From Parasponia andersonii (lineage: Eukaryota > Streptophyta > Magnoliopsida > Rosales > Cannabaceae), in contig JXTB01000076.1 of NCBI GenBank assembly GCA_002914805.1, positions 950,207 through 1,014,206 of the forward strand: a stretch of DNA of 64,000 nucleotides. Direction: 5' to 3'. Numbering within the stretch: the stretch's first letter is position 1; every line of letters begins with the position of its first letter. The position numbers were made by a program, and so were the translations under genes. A model generated the notes under the pieces. It was not told the DNA's origin and made no database searches. It saw nothing but the letters and a program-made list of their open reading frames with translations. Positions 1 to 11,182 of this stretch are shown here, piece after piece.

Positions 1-722
1 AAAAAGTGCATTTTGTATGTGTTTTATGTTCTCACCATTCATTACCTCTCTTTCGAACATGGTATATGAGGGCTGCTTTCCATATTGTTCTGTCTCAGAT
101 ACGACAAAGCAAATAAGAAAGGTGTAGCAAGTGGATATTTTCTTTGGTTGGTGGTTGGCTATGGATTTGGTGAGTACCCTTACAACATGTGTGGTTGGAA
201 TACTTCTTTGCGTTACTTGACATTATATTTCTCAAATAACTCACGCTTTCCGTTGGTGGACATGTGCATCAACTATCAAGAATAAGTTGAAAACTGTTAT
301 ATTTCAGTGCTATCCGTACGCCTCAACGATGTCTTTTCTTGATGCTAATGGACAATTGTTGCTTTTTAGGCCTCTTTTTCACGTATCTTGGGTTGTATCT
401 AATGGATGGACATGGTCAGCCTGCTCTCCTCTACCTCGTTCCATGTACGCTAGGTAATAATCAAGTGAATTGGCTCTTATTGGACCTTGCATCCTAGTTT
501 CGTATGACCCAAAGTTTGCTATTCTCATGCTTCTTTTCTATTGGTCTAGAGAAATATTGCTATTCTCATGCTTCTTTTCTATTGGTCAAGAGAAATAAGG
601 TTTCCTGCTTTTTTTCAGGTGTTATTGTTGTTTTGGGTCTCATTAGAGGTGAGCTGAAACACCTTTGGAACTATGGGACTGAGTCATCCCCATCTACCCT
701 TTCTAATTCTGTCGAGCCATAA
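1..722 (+). CDS. Signal peptide peptidase-like protease, 3' end (partial)
   Basis: Three terminal exons are visible: 99-169, 370-453 and 619-722 (stop TAA 720-722). All have AG/GT borders and joined phases, giving about 86 C-terminal residues. Positions 1-98 are intron and the rest of the gene lies upstream of the window. Recognisable blocks are RYDKANKKG, then a membrane segment [13 protein letters not shown] running into [15 protein letters not shown], then [13 protein letters not shown] and [19 protein letters not shown] holds the PAL motif conserved in presenilin/SPP aspartic proteases, where it helps form the active site in the last membrane helices. The family cleaves type II membrane peptides within membranes. 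The catalytic YD and GLGD motifs would be in upstream exons that cannot be seen. The match to plant SPPL proteins is by remembered motif order. Confidence 0.85.
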
Positions 723-2150
723 AGCATTAGATTAGTCGGATCTCCTAACTTGTAAATCGCTGTAAATTGGGTTGATTACCATTAATCGTCTTCCATTGTA
801 AAGAAGTGACTTTATCTATTGCTGTTTAAGAGGGATCTCATCATAAAACGTTCTGCAAAATTCATGGTGGTAAAACAAGAGCATTGTAGGATTACACCAT
901 TCATGACGAGCTCGCCAAAACTTTGGTTTAATCTGCACTTGTTGAGCCGGGATCAGTTCATCCCATTTGATTGTTGTAGTAGTAAGTTTCCCGAGGTGTA
1001 TTATGATTTTTGCTTAAAACTTTTATTATACGTAGTTCAAGCACATTGTTCACTCCAATTACTGATAGTATTTGCTTAGGGATCACAATAATTAACCTAA
1101 CTTTTGAATTCTACAAAATAATAAGATCTCTGCAAATTTCTCATATGAAGCCGATTTCTTTAGTTAAAAACCGTCAATAACAATTTTAAATAAGAAAACA
1201 ATTTTAATGCGCTTAACACATTAAACCGCCTGGTAGCCGTGCAACACATGACCTGGAGGAGACACAGTAAGGGACACCGAAGGTTCCTAGCTCGCCATGT
1301 GTACTAGGCCATCACATCATATTTACTATATTTTTAAGATTGAAAGATGGGGAGCCTGCCCAGTGGATAAGCAGCCATGATTATCAAGTTAACCACGGGC
1401 TGTTATAATGGGTCTTAATCGCCTATAATAAGCACAAGTGGGCATTTAAATATTTAAAAGAAACTCCCATTGGACAACACTTATAGATCCACCAGCCTAG
1501 ATGTTTAGAAACTCGTCATGGGTAATTTAATTTAACTTATAAAAGCCCAAGAAGATACTGTATAAAGCTCTGAAGCATTTACTAGAGAGACATGGGAATG
1601 ACACGAAGAAAAAAACAGTTAAAGAAAGAGTTGAGAAAAATCAATGTTTTTTCAGTTGAAGTGAGGAAAATAGCAAGTTTATAAGCTCTAGCTTTACCTG
1701 AATTATTTCCATCTCTTAGGCAATTCTTTTGATATTTGAAGTATTAATCAACTATATTTATCACCGAAGATGCCGAAAATTTGCCTCAAATGGATGCACT
1801 GCGGCTCATAGCTTGCACGTATGCTTGGGTATTTTTTTTTTTTTGGCTGCAGGTATACTTTGGGTATTATTATAGATATAATATATTCAAGAGATAAACG
1901 GGTGAGAAGTTGCCATGTGAATAAGCTGCCATAATGACCGAGGTAATTATGGGTAGTTAACCCGAGTTAGCGGGTCTTAACCACCGACAATTAAGTGCAA
2001 CTGGTTATTTATTTATTGAGAGGAAATTCCTCATTGGGCCAACATTTAGGAACCAACGAGCCTAAGAGTTTAGGTGAATATCACGATAAATACAGCTTGT
2101 AAAATACTAAGGAGCTTATAGAGAGATGTAAAGTCTTAAGAGACGTAAAA
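723..2150. other. 3' UTR of SPPL gene and AT-rich intergenic DNA with degenerate repeats
   Basis: The first 100-350 bases after the stop are probably 3' UTR. Beyond that I see no gene. Two diverged copies of an ~200-bp sequence occur near 1340-1560 and 1890-2110. Both contain a 'gataagc/gccat...ggtcttaa..cgc/cgacaat' block followed by '...cattgg..aacactt/att...'. A third related stretch, 'actagagagacat' followed by 'agtgaggaaa', occurs at about 1583-1700 and again at 3460-3530. This suggests old, fragmented repeats of unknown family. Confidence 0.4.
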
Positions 2151-2413
2151 TGGATTAGGTCGGACTTTAGATCCAAAGTGGATTAGGTTGGAACGGATAA
2201 TTCTTATTTGATAAGCTTATATTGATTTTATACTGCATCTAAAATGTGGGCTGAATTGGTTCATATTTTTATTAAGGAGTATCTTACGGTCTCTTGGTTT
2301 AATTTATATTTTATGCAAGTCTAATATGATTGTGTCTATGCAAGTCAAATATGTACCAAAATTTGAGTCTAATTTTGTTATTATTCTATACTTTAAAATA
2401 TCAAATGTATGTT

Positions 2414-2572
2414 AGCTAACTGGACTACCTCAGTTGGTCTAAAGTTTTAGGGATGTGTGTGTGAGTTTAGAGAGTCAGGAGTTCAAGCTTTAATAATGTA
2501 TGTGTGTGATATTTTCCTTCAAATTTGTAATAAGTGGTGGTCATTAGTTAAACTCCACTTTTTTTTTTTTTT
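2414..2572 (+). mobile_element. tRNA-derived SINE, copy A
   Basis: The element is about 159 bp. It has an A-box-like CCTCAGTTGGTC and a B-box-like GAGTTCAAGC spaced as in a tRNA-derived Pol III promoter, a body rich in GTGTGTGTG, and a 3' T tract (2559-2572). It is flanked by a 19-bp direct repeat: AAAATATCAAATGTATGTT at 2395-2413 and AAAATATCAAATATATGTT at 2577-2595, one mismatch. Target-site duplications of this length fit LINE-assisted retroposition. Family identity (Au-like or other) is not established. Confidence 0.65.
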
Positions 2573-2871
2573 AAAAAAAATATCAAATATATGTTCATAT
2601 GTGTTAAAATATGAGCCTAAAACTTTAGATTCAAAGTAGATTAGGTCGGAACGGATAATTTTTATTTGATAAGCTTATATTGATTTTATACTGCACCTAA
2701 AATGTGGACTGAGTTGGCTCATATTTTTATTAAGGAGTATGTTATAGTCTCTCGGCTTAATTTATATTTTATACAAGTCTAATAGGATTGTGTCTATGCA
2801 AGTCAAATATGTACCAAAATTTGAGCTTAATTTTGTTGTTATTCTATACTTTAAAATATCAAATATATGTT

Positions 2872-3032
2872 AGCCAATTGGGCTAGCTCAGTTTGTCTAA
2901 GATTTTAAGGATGTGTGTGTGAGTGTGGAGGGTCAGAAGTTCAAGCCTTAATAATGTGTGTGTGTGTGATATTTTCCTTTAAATTTGTAGTATGTGGTGG
3001 TCATTAGTTAAACTCCACTTTTTTTTTTTTTT
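2872..3032 (+). mobile_element. tRNA-derived SINE, copy B (inside the duplicated unit)
   Basis: This is the same element as at 2414-2572, carried along in the 458-bp duplication. A box GCTAGCTCAGTTTGTC, B box AAGTTCAAGCC, T tract 3019-3032. It is flanked by the same target repeat (2853-2871 and about 3033-3050). Because both units carry the same insert in the same site, the SINE inserted before the duplication. Confidence 0.65.
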
Positions 3033-3075
3033 ACATATCAAATATATGTTTATGTGTTAAAATATGAGCCTGAAA

Positions 3076-5160
3076 CTCATTTATATTATTTTAAAATTTG
3101 AATAAACTAAAAATAAACAAAAATAAATAAATGAATAACATTAAAAGTGTATAAATTACAATATTTAATTATAATTTTTTAAATTTTAATTAAAACATAA
3201 ATCTAAAATTATATATAGAATAATTAATTATGGGCCTAATGTGTGCCGATTTCTGAGTGGGGTGGGGCCGTGCCTATGAACTTATTAGTGAGATTCAGCC
3301 AGGTTTCTACTATATGTAACAGGCCAACTCAAATTCACATTAATATAGATTAGACTGAACCGACTCACAAAAATGAGTTCATATTAACATCTCTAAGAAC
3401 CGCTATGTAAAGCTTCTAGAATTATTTATTATCGGTGGACAAGGAGCTAGGAAAATAATAACTAGAGAGACATAGAGTGGAGGAAAATTAATCTTCTTTT
3501 ATCTAAAGTGAGGATAATTATAGGTTCTCACAAGAAGCATACGCTTTACTTTAATTACTACCACCATCTATGCAATTCTTCAGTTATTCAAATATTACAG
3601 TCATATTCATCATTTATATTCATCATTCTTAGTTGCGCTCATTTATTATCATATTCATACTGCTTACTTCATTTTTCATATCATCTTCATCCGACATTTT
3701 TGTTGAAAATTGCATATCTGGACGATTTTACGCACTCTTATTCATCCAAAGCATATATTGTCACCGCCTAACAGGGGCCTTAGCCAATAAAATGGTCAAT
3801 TTTATCGTTTTTTCATATTCAATTCAATTATTCATCTGATTTATTTATTTATATACAAGTTCAGCCATGTATTTAGTGCCTAACAATCATATGTTAAATC
3901 TCATTTTATACTAGGACGCCTAATATAATCTAGTAGAAAAATCTAATCCATCTACATACATTTAGCTATGTGCTCGTTACTTATACGTGCTAAATCTCTT
4001 TTCATGTAGCCAATCTAGGGTAATCTGGCAGAATTTATCTAGAAACATGTCTAACATAACGTCACATCATAGAAGATTGCTCATCTAACCTCTAGTCTTG
4101 TTTACTCCTCGATTAGCTTGATCATCTCTGCACATCCAAGGCAATTTTTATGGAGGACAAGGATATGTGATATTTTTAACCTCTAAAATTACTTTCAGCT
4201 AAGCGCTACAATTTCCACACGAAGATCCGTCACTCCAACATGGAGAAATTCAGAGGAAACAAATATATATTCATTTTCATATGCATGTTGCTTATTTCAT
4301 TTATCATATCATCTTCATCGGGTATTTCAGCCGAATATATATACTACACAGTTGGATTTTATACATTTTTATTCATCCAAAAGAGCGTATATTGTTATCG
4401 CCTAATAGATGGCCTAACAACCAAAATGGTCGATTGTATTGCTGAACTCCATACAAGTCAATTATTCATTAGATTTTATCCATCTACATGTAGACCTAAC
4501 TGCGTGTTCCACATTTGTTCACCATATGCTAAATCGTATTTTACACTAGCATGCCTACTATATATATTCCACCAGAACGTACTTAGCTATATTAGCTACA
4601 TGACTAAAAAACTTAACTTGTACGCATTCAGGTGTGGAATCATCACTGCACTCACAAGTGCTAAATTAAATTGTATGCTAGCAAACTTAGTGCAAACCAA
4701 TTAGCGATATATATATATATATATATATATATGTAATGACGTCACGTCTCAACCGATTATATATCTTATCTTATAATCTTGTTTTATCATTGATTAGCTT
4801 AATCTTTGTACACCAAGTGCAAATTTTGTGAAGGTTAGAAATCTGAGCTTATTTAATACTCTACACACACATATGGCACCGAATCACCCATCAAAATAAA
4901 TAGCAATTCTCGTAAGTTTTAATCGTCTATTACTCGTCTAAAAATAGTAATAGTTTTAGAGGACTAAGACTCAATTCTTGTACATGCTGATCTTTTATCT
5001 TTCAATTTGATTGAGTCAATTACTTTGTCATAATTTAATTGGATAATTGGAGAGTATTGTTAATACCATACAATATACAACGTGTTGTATTAAATGCAAA
5101 GACACATTAATTGTTGCATTATTTGATCTATACAACTAGATATTAGATTTGAATCTCTTA
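3076..5160. other. AT-rich intergenic DNA
   Basis: Apart from the diverged direct repeat at 3640-4480 and the (TA)n run at 4706-4732, I see no gene, RNA gene or complete mobile element here. Confidence 0.5.
3640..4480. repeat. Diverged direct repeat, ~615 bp apart
   Basis: About 190 bp at 3647-3835 is repeated with divergence at 4265-4470. Shared blocks include 'ctt(c)atttttcatatcatcttcatc', 'ttattcatccaaa', 'cgcctaa' and 'ccaaaatgg'. Both copies happen to be open in a frame that starts with a hydrophobic leader (68 and 154 residues), but I recognise no family and codon use looks like the AT-rich background. I treat it as a decayed repeat. A (TA)n run lies at 4706-4732. Confidence 0.45.
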
Positions 5161-5915
5161 GTCTCTGAACTGCTGATGTTGTATCTACCAACTATCCACG
5201 TATCCTTACTATCCCAGAGTGCTTTCAATTTCAGGTCGAGTCGGAGAGGCAGGAGTAGCCACCTGCAAAGACTCTCCGATGCTTAAATCAGTTGTTTATT
5301 CCTGAGGTTGAGTAGCAAAAATTAACTTTTTCTCTGTATATGTCTATCTGTCTATTTCACAGGGGGAAGCAGGGCTCGTATATATAATCCTGGAACTGAG
5401 AGCTTTCTGGCTCTCAATCCTAGAATTGAGTACCTTTTTTTCATCATAACTTACTCCAAAAATCATGGGCCGTGGTTACCGTGATTTTCCTTGCATCGTT
5501 ATGGTGTACTTTCTGCCGTCCCCTATGGTTCGAGCCTGTCGGGGGCGAGACTTTGACAAACTGCCGTTCTGTCAGGACGGTTTGCCCAATGTGCGCACCT
5601 ACCCAGGATCACATTAAATACCCTGTTTGGGTCTGGAGCAGTGCGCTACCTCTGATGGTCTTTTGGTGGAAGACCCTTGAGGCTCCTGACCCCCACCTAT
5701 CGATGTAGAAATTAGACTGGGCCGAACCCGTCCAAGGTCTGGGATGGATTCCACCCTGATCTCCGACGGCTCACGGGCTCATACGGCATTACGTGCGACT
5801 CGTGTGGCTTTTAATCGGTCCTTTTAGACAAGTTTCGGATGGTGTGCCCCCCCTCTGTGACCTGTTCAGCCACTTTATCGTCCACATGGTACATGATTTA
5901 TGAACGGGCCCCACA
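5161..5915 (-). repeat. Element 1 left (3') LTR, outer end truncated
   Basis: It aligns along its length to 16783-17563. The inner border is CCCCACA at 5915 (minus-strand start TGTGGGG). The outer border begins near GTCTCTGAAC at 5161; the expected TGTTGGTGCGATTCTTAC start is missing. A purine-rich stretch just inside (minus strand GGGAAACGGAGGCAG, about 5917-5931) is the candidate polypurine tract. Confidence 0.85.
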
Positions 5916-6449
5916 ACTGCCTCCGTTTCCCTATTTGATGGATTCGCATCTATCAAGTAGGAAAATCGTGCCTCCAGTCCTCCAATTTGAGGGGTACACG
6001 TGGCCCCTTACTGTCATTTCTCCCCAATCACTGAGCTGGTGCACGCTATCCCGTATCACAATTTTTCAAATTTTTGAAATTCTAGTGTTTCCGTCTTTCT
6101 TGCACTGTTCTCCTCTAGGAAAGACTCTTCGGCTCCCCCTCTCTAAAAGTCGCGCTTGTGCTCATTTCTTACTTTACCAAAATCTCCAAATATTCCAGCT
6201 TCTCAAATCTTAGGGTTTCCGAATCTCCCCTTTTCTAGAACCTTTCGCTCTCTTCGATCGCATCCAAAACAATGGTCCTGAACCAGAGTTAGAAACTCCT
6301 CCCCGTCGCGGATTCTGAGTTGGGCTCATTAAGGAGGCAGTTCTGCTTCCCTGGCGGAGTTACTTTAGAAAGAGTCGAGAGCTCGGTGGACTAGTACCTT
6401 CGCCCTTCTGCCCCGAAGGCTCCATCGTCTTGGAGAGGAGGTAACTAGA

Positions 6450-9447
6450 ATGGCTGTGGTTTCCCCTTCCTCCCCTGGTCCACCAGTTCTTCAGTCTTAC
6501 GGGGATTCATCCGATGCAACTGAACACCAACGGGGTCATGATCCTGATGGGGCTTTCTGCCCTGTCGGTCCTCCTCAACGTGCATATCGACTTGGAGGTG
6601 GTCTTTTATGCCTACAAGCTCATTCTCATCTCCAAAAAGAGCTCTTACTCCACTTTCTATCTCTAGCCACTCCCGGCGCGCCACAGTTTTTGGGGCTTGC
6701 CGAGGTCAGACAAGCAATGAGATTCCCACTCTAAGCTGTATGCCGTTGGAGGGGCGTGGTGCTCTCCCTGGGTGAACAGAGACCGTTTCCAAATTCCCCC
6801 ATTTTTTCTGTAAAGTAAGTACTGAGTCATGATTTTTGGGTATACGTGTACTTTGTCCGTTTTTACTCATAATGTTTTGCTTTACGCAACCTCTATAAAG
6901 GAAAGCAGATTCGAGCCACGGCTGTCGGCATAACGGCTCAAGGAGCTAGAGGGGGTCGTCATCTTCGGGTCATCTGGGGACTGCCGATACATTCAGGCCG
7001 TTCTGCATCCCCAGTGATGAACACGATGCCAAGGATGATCTCATATCTCCTCTTTCTGCCAGACACGTGGGTCATCACCAAGAACCTTGGAGCCAGCTTG
7101 ACGCCTCGGCTCTGAACTGGTTACGCCGGGATGAGCAGAGTCACATCGCCAAAGTGGGTTGTCAGATCACGGCCTCGAGCTAGCTGGTGGGTCCCTATGA
7201 CCTGGTGGTGCCGACCAGTCATGAGCTCGAAGAGGCGGTGAAGCTCATGACCGATGAGTGCGTCAGGCTCTGACAAGAGGAAATCGCTGCCCCCAAGTGA
7301 GTTAGGGGTGAGTTCATTTGGTGCCCTAGGGTTTTGTCGATCAGGTCAAGGCTGCGTTCTAATCATGTTTCTTACTCTTACAGGTTCGGACGCAGGCCCT
7401 TTGGCAGACCCCTCTCCGGCCAAGGGGAGTGTCATTGCATACAGAGCCCAATCTAAGGTCCCTGCTGGTCGACGTCTGGTGGTGTCCTTTGAGGACGAGG
7501 CCAGGGGGCAAAGAGTTGTCATCCCAAGAATAGGCTCAGACGATGACTGGGAGGATCTGTTCGTGTCCGAGGGTGAAACCCTATGGTGCCTTCTCCTGAG
7601 GTGGACGGGCCCGTGACTCGGGAGGCGCCGGCCATAAAGATCGTGTATGGCAAAGGGGACCCTTCGAGCCTACCAAGGGAGCCTGCTGCACCGATTTCCT
7701 CCACTCCTAGCTCTGGTTCGAAGGCGGGTGCGGGGTTTGGTGCTACTTGCTCCCATAGGGAGATTGCTGAGCTCAGCGGAGGCGCTCCAAGGCTGAAGTC
7801 TCGGCTGTCTTCCCCTCCCCTAGTCTCCATGAAGCGGGGTCGCGAAGCCGATTTGTCCAAGGGGAAGGAAAGCCCGACGGGGAAGAGAGGCAGAACTGTC
7901 CATTCTTCTGACAATGACGATGACGGGGCTACCCTGACCCTCATGAGGAGGATGAGGTCTACGCAAGGTGGTCCGTCTAAGGATGCTAGTCAAGATAAGA
8001 CCGAAAAATTATAGCCAGGCGGGTCTCCGAGGGAGGTGGTAGCCAAAGCCGCTGATGCAGCAACAGTCACCGCAGCTTCTTCTACTGAGGACACGCCACC
8101 TCCAGCTATCGCCGAAGGTGCGCCTGGCGACGCCCTGCTTTCCACCGCCCTCACTTTCGCCACTTTGGGAGCATCGAAAGAAGCTACTAGAGTGGAGTCG
8201 CGCTCCCTTGACGCGGATAACGCCTAGGAAGAGGGTCCATCTATGAAGTTCGAGCTAGAGTCGCTCTCCCTGGGAAATGTAGAGCTCGTTGCTGGCAGCA
8301 ATATTGCGCTAGTTTGGCTTGTCTGGCCGTCACCTCCATGTTTTTCAGCATCTTTGCTGAACACTGACCACTTTCTTATATTTTGTAGATAGCCGCCATC
8401 TAGTCCTTCTATTCCTCTCGCGTCAGTGAGCTGACCGGGCAGCTAAATGCCCATGCTATGATAGCCAACCGGAGCGAGGTCGCCCTTGCCACGTTGAGGG
8501 TAGACTTCGACCTGTACCGAAGCCTGGACGAGGCTAGGGTTAGCAGCGTGATGGCCCATGGCTTGAGCATCGAGAGGGCTAGGCATGAGGAGCTGGTCAC
8601 CAAGTTGGCCGAGGCAGAGACTGCCAGGCTGGCTTAAGCCGAGCTCAAGGTCAAGGAGCAGGAGCTGCAGAACGCGGGGGCGGAGATGGGGCTGGCTTTC
8701 ATTGCTCATGATAGAGCCGTCGACGAGGCTAAAGAGGCGAGGAAAGCCGAGGTGAAAACCAAGCTAGAGGCCTATTCCTTGCAGCGCAGGCTCGACCGGT
8801 CCAATGAGGTAATCCGACATCTCTATTTGGATCACAAAAAATTGATGGAGGCTCATGTCGAGTTGTCTCACAAGTGTGGCGAAGATCTCGCCGATATTAA
8901 CACTCTTTTAATCAACTTGTCACAGCAGCAAGCGGAGCTGAGACTAGCGGTGTTGAGAGATAGGTTGGCGGACACGGAGAAGCTGAAGACACGGTACCAG
9001 AGGCAGGTGGGTATCCTTTCTGCGGAAAGCTACAGGTCTGTCTAGAAGAACAGGGAATTCGAGAGCCACGTGGAGGTGGTAACGCCAGACTAGTTTGATG
9101 AGCAGAAGGGTGTCGAGAGGGACTATTATTCTGTCAGGTACTACATGTAGCAGTTAGGGGATGAGATTAACATCGTGTACCCTGCTGATGTACTGAAGAT
9201 GCTCGATGAAAAAAAAGATAGGCCCTCTACATCTGCTTCTGTTGCGAGAGAGATTGTCCCTACTTTTGGTCCGTCGGAACAAGCCACGGAGGTTCCTAAG
9301 AGTCAGCCTAGCCCTGCCACCTTGACTGACAGAGGGTCAAGTATGGTCGTCTTGTCTTACGATGATTCTGACCTCGGTATGCCATTCTCTGCTGAAGCTG
9401 GTCCAAGCGTTGAAGCCAGCATCGCTCCCCTCGCTGGAGGTAACTAG
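6450..9447 (+). pseudogene. Antisense ORF of element 1 (plant gypsy-type transposon protein + coiled coil)
   Basis: This is a plus-strand, multi-exon coding region lying antisense to gag-pol. Near 6480-6660 one frame contains IHPMQLNTNGVMILMGL, the pattern of the 'putative gypsy type transposon' domain (Transposase_28, PF04195). Probable introns lie at about 6815-6890 (its 3' AG is mutated to AA at 6889-6890; element 2 keeps AG) and at 7297-7382 (ends CTCTTACAG); another acceptor is TTTTGTAG near 8388. Downstream, 8409-9045 encodes a long Ala/Glu/Arg-rich heptad-like coiled coil (RLAVLRDRLADTEKLKTRYQ near its end). The last part, 9175-9447, ends ASIAPLAGGN-stop. Internal stops and frame changes make it a pseudogene. 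Function is unknown in the family. Confidence 0.7.
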
Positions 9448-9605
9448 GGTCTCTTGCTCTTTTTTGTATTTGTAAGTACTGAACGCGTCATATAAAGCTG
9501 ACCCATGTTGTAAGCAGCTATTTAAATAATAAAAACGACGCACTTTTCTCATATTTGTCCTGTGTTGTTTTTTTTTTTGTTACTTGCATTTGTGGTTAGG
9601 GTCGG

Positions 9606-9678
9606 ACATCATATACGATGCCATTCCCTTATCGGCAGTCCACCCGACTTCTGGGTCTGGCCCAATCGTATATGATGT
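9606..9678. repeat. 14-bp inverted repeat in element 1
   Basis: ACATCATATACGAT (9606-9619) and its perfect reverse complement ATCGTATATGATGT (9665-9678) are separated by 45 bases. The same pair is kept in element 2 (38929-38942 and 38987-39000). Confidence 0.8.
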
Positions 9679-10099
9679 GGAGTTATTAGTGAATTCCCCC
9701 CATGCTATGACCGACGAGGTTAGCTCCAGAGATCGAGACGTGAGTTCCGGCTCATCTGGCTTTAAGGATGTATAATTTCTGTTATGACTTATTTTAGCAG
9801 AATATGATTCGCGTGTATGGCTGAACTTCTTTGACCCTAAATGGGAACGTGCCAGGAACTAGCTCTAGGGATTGGTCGACAACTGTTTGGACCATCATTG
9901 CAGAGGAAGAGGCCTGGGCTTGGCTCTCTCCGGGAGCGAACATGGCGTTACCACTCTGATGTGTCCTTGCAAGTCTATCCAAGACCTGCTTCTTACAAAT
10001 AGAGACACCGGATCCGCGTCTGTGTCGACCATACATCCTGTAATTCAAGCAATAATAAACAGAATTTGATTTTAATTTCTGCCTTCACGTTTGGTCTTG

Positions 10100-10330
10100 T
10101 CTGGGTCTACTTCCATTGGGTAGGCCTTGGTTCCATTCACTTTTAGTCCATGCATAGCTAAGGCGCTCTTTGGGGAGGGTCTACTTCTAACAGGTGGACC
10201 CTGGCCCCATTTACCTTTTGGCTTATGCGTAGCTGAGGTGCTCCATGGGGAGGGTCTAGTTCTAACGGGTAGACCCTGGCCCGTTTACCTTTGGCTCATG
10301 CTTAGCTTAGGTGCTCTCTGGGGAGGGTCT
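10100..10330. repeat. ~75-bp tandem repeats in element 1
   Basis: GGGTCTAC/G recurs at 10103, 10177, 10252 and 10325 (steps 74, 75, 73). Each unit also carries 'taacaggt/gggtaGACCCTGGCCC', 'TTTGGCT(T)ATGC(G)TAGCT' and 'GGTGCTC..TGGGGAGG'. The block lies between the antisense ORF and integrase and recurs at 39420-39655 in element 2. Confidence 0.8.
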
Positions 10331-10394
10331 TATCGCTCAATTCTTCCCCATCCTGCAGGTATTCCTTGAGGGTCAGTGGCAAGTCTTTGCTGCG

Positions 10395-11040
10395 CAGCCT
10401 GTTGCCCTTCATATGTTCTCTCGAGTAGTCGGCGAGCGACGTTTTCCCCACAGTACAATTTTTGATGAGCTATACTGGCAAGCATTTTATTGCGCAGCTC
10501 ACTCCTTTTCGTATGTTTTCTCGGGCCATTGGCAAGCATTTTATTGTGTGATGTGATTCTCATAGTACGATCTTTATTGAGGTTTACTAGCAAGCATTTT
10601 ATTGCACAACTCATTCCTTTTCATACGTTTTCTCAGGCCATCGGCAAGTATTTTATTACACGATGTGATTCCCATAGTACGATCTTTATTAAGGTCTGCT
10701 AGAAAGCATTTTATTGCGTAACTCATTCCTTTTCGTACATTTTCCCAGGCCATCGGCAAGCATTTTATTGCACGATGTGATTCCCATAGTATGATCTTTA
10801 TTGAGGTTTGCTGGCAAGCATTTTATTGCGCAACTCATTCCTTTTCGTAAGTTTTCCCGGGCCATCGGCAAGCATTTTATTGCGCGATGTGATTCCTATA
10901 GTACGATCTTTATTGAGGTCTGTTGGCAAGCATTTTATTGTGCAGCTCATTCCTCCTCGTACGTTTTCTTGGGCCATCGGCAAGCATTTTATTACGCGAT
11001 GTGATTCCCATAGTACGATCTTTATTTGTGTGAATAGTTC
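10395..11040. repeat. 112-bp tandem repeat array in element 1
   Basis: The block CATAGTACGATCTTTATT recurs with exactly 112-bp spacing at 10449 (variant), 10561, 10673, 10785, 10897 and 11009. Each unit has two half-repeats, both containing GGCAAGCATTTTATT, 54 and 58 bp apart. Because 112 is not a multiple of three, overlapping short ORFs appear on both strands. These are artefacts of the repeat and not genes. Confidence 0.9.
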
Positions 11041-11182
11041 ATGGGGTCTGGCACTAGGGGCAACCCCTTCTTTATAGCAACCCAAAGGATAAGTCCGTTT
11101 AGTAGAAATCTTGACCTGTTTTGGAATTAAGCTGTTTAATAATACAAGCATTTACATGTGTCTCACAAAATTTACATATGTC

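Larger units (their letters stand above)
2165..3075. repeat. 458-bp tandem duplication
   Basis: The block starting CTTTAGAT at 2165 recurs at 2623 and stays alignable to about 3075, so the period is 458 bp. The two units share the order: GGTCGGAACGGATAA, TTATACTGCA, TTAAGGAGTAT, TGTGTCTATGCAAGTC, then a SINE-like insert. Differences are scattered substitutions, so the duplication is not very recent. Confidence 0.8.

Noticed and set aside
2414..2572. Possible tRNA gene because of A and B boxes
   Set aside because: No cloverleaf or anticodon arm is visible; T-tail and long flanking target repeats indicate a SINE.
4240..4704. 154-codon ORF with a signal-like N-terminus
   Set aside because: The hydrophobic start lies in an AT-rich diverged repeat (partner at 3640), with no family match and no conserved cysteine or motif pattern shared by the two copies.
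5472..6213. ORFs in the left LTR of element 1
   Set aside because: LTR sequence, repeated in the other LTRs without keeping the reading frame.
10395..11040. Regular repeats suggesting a CRISPR-like array
   Set aside because: The whole 112-bp unit is repeated with no unique spacers, inside a plant LTR retrotransposon.
10330..11151. Several overlapping ORFs on both strands
   Set aside because: They arise because the 112-bp repeat lacks stops in several frames; the units change frame each period, so no consistent protein is kept.
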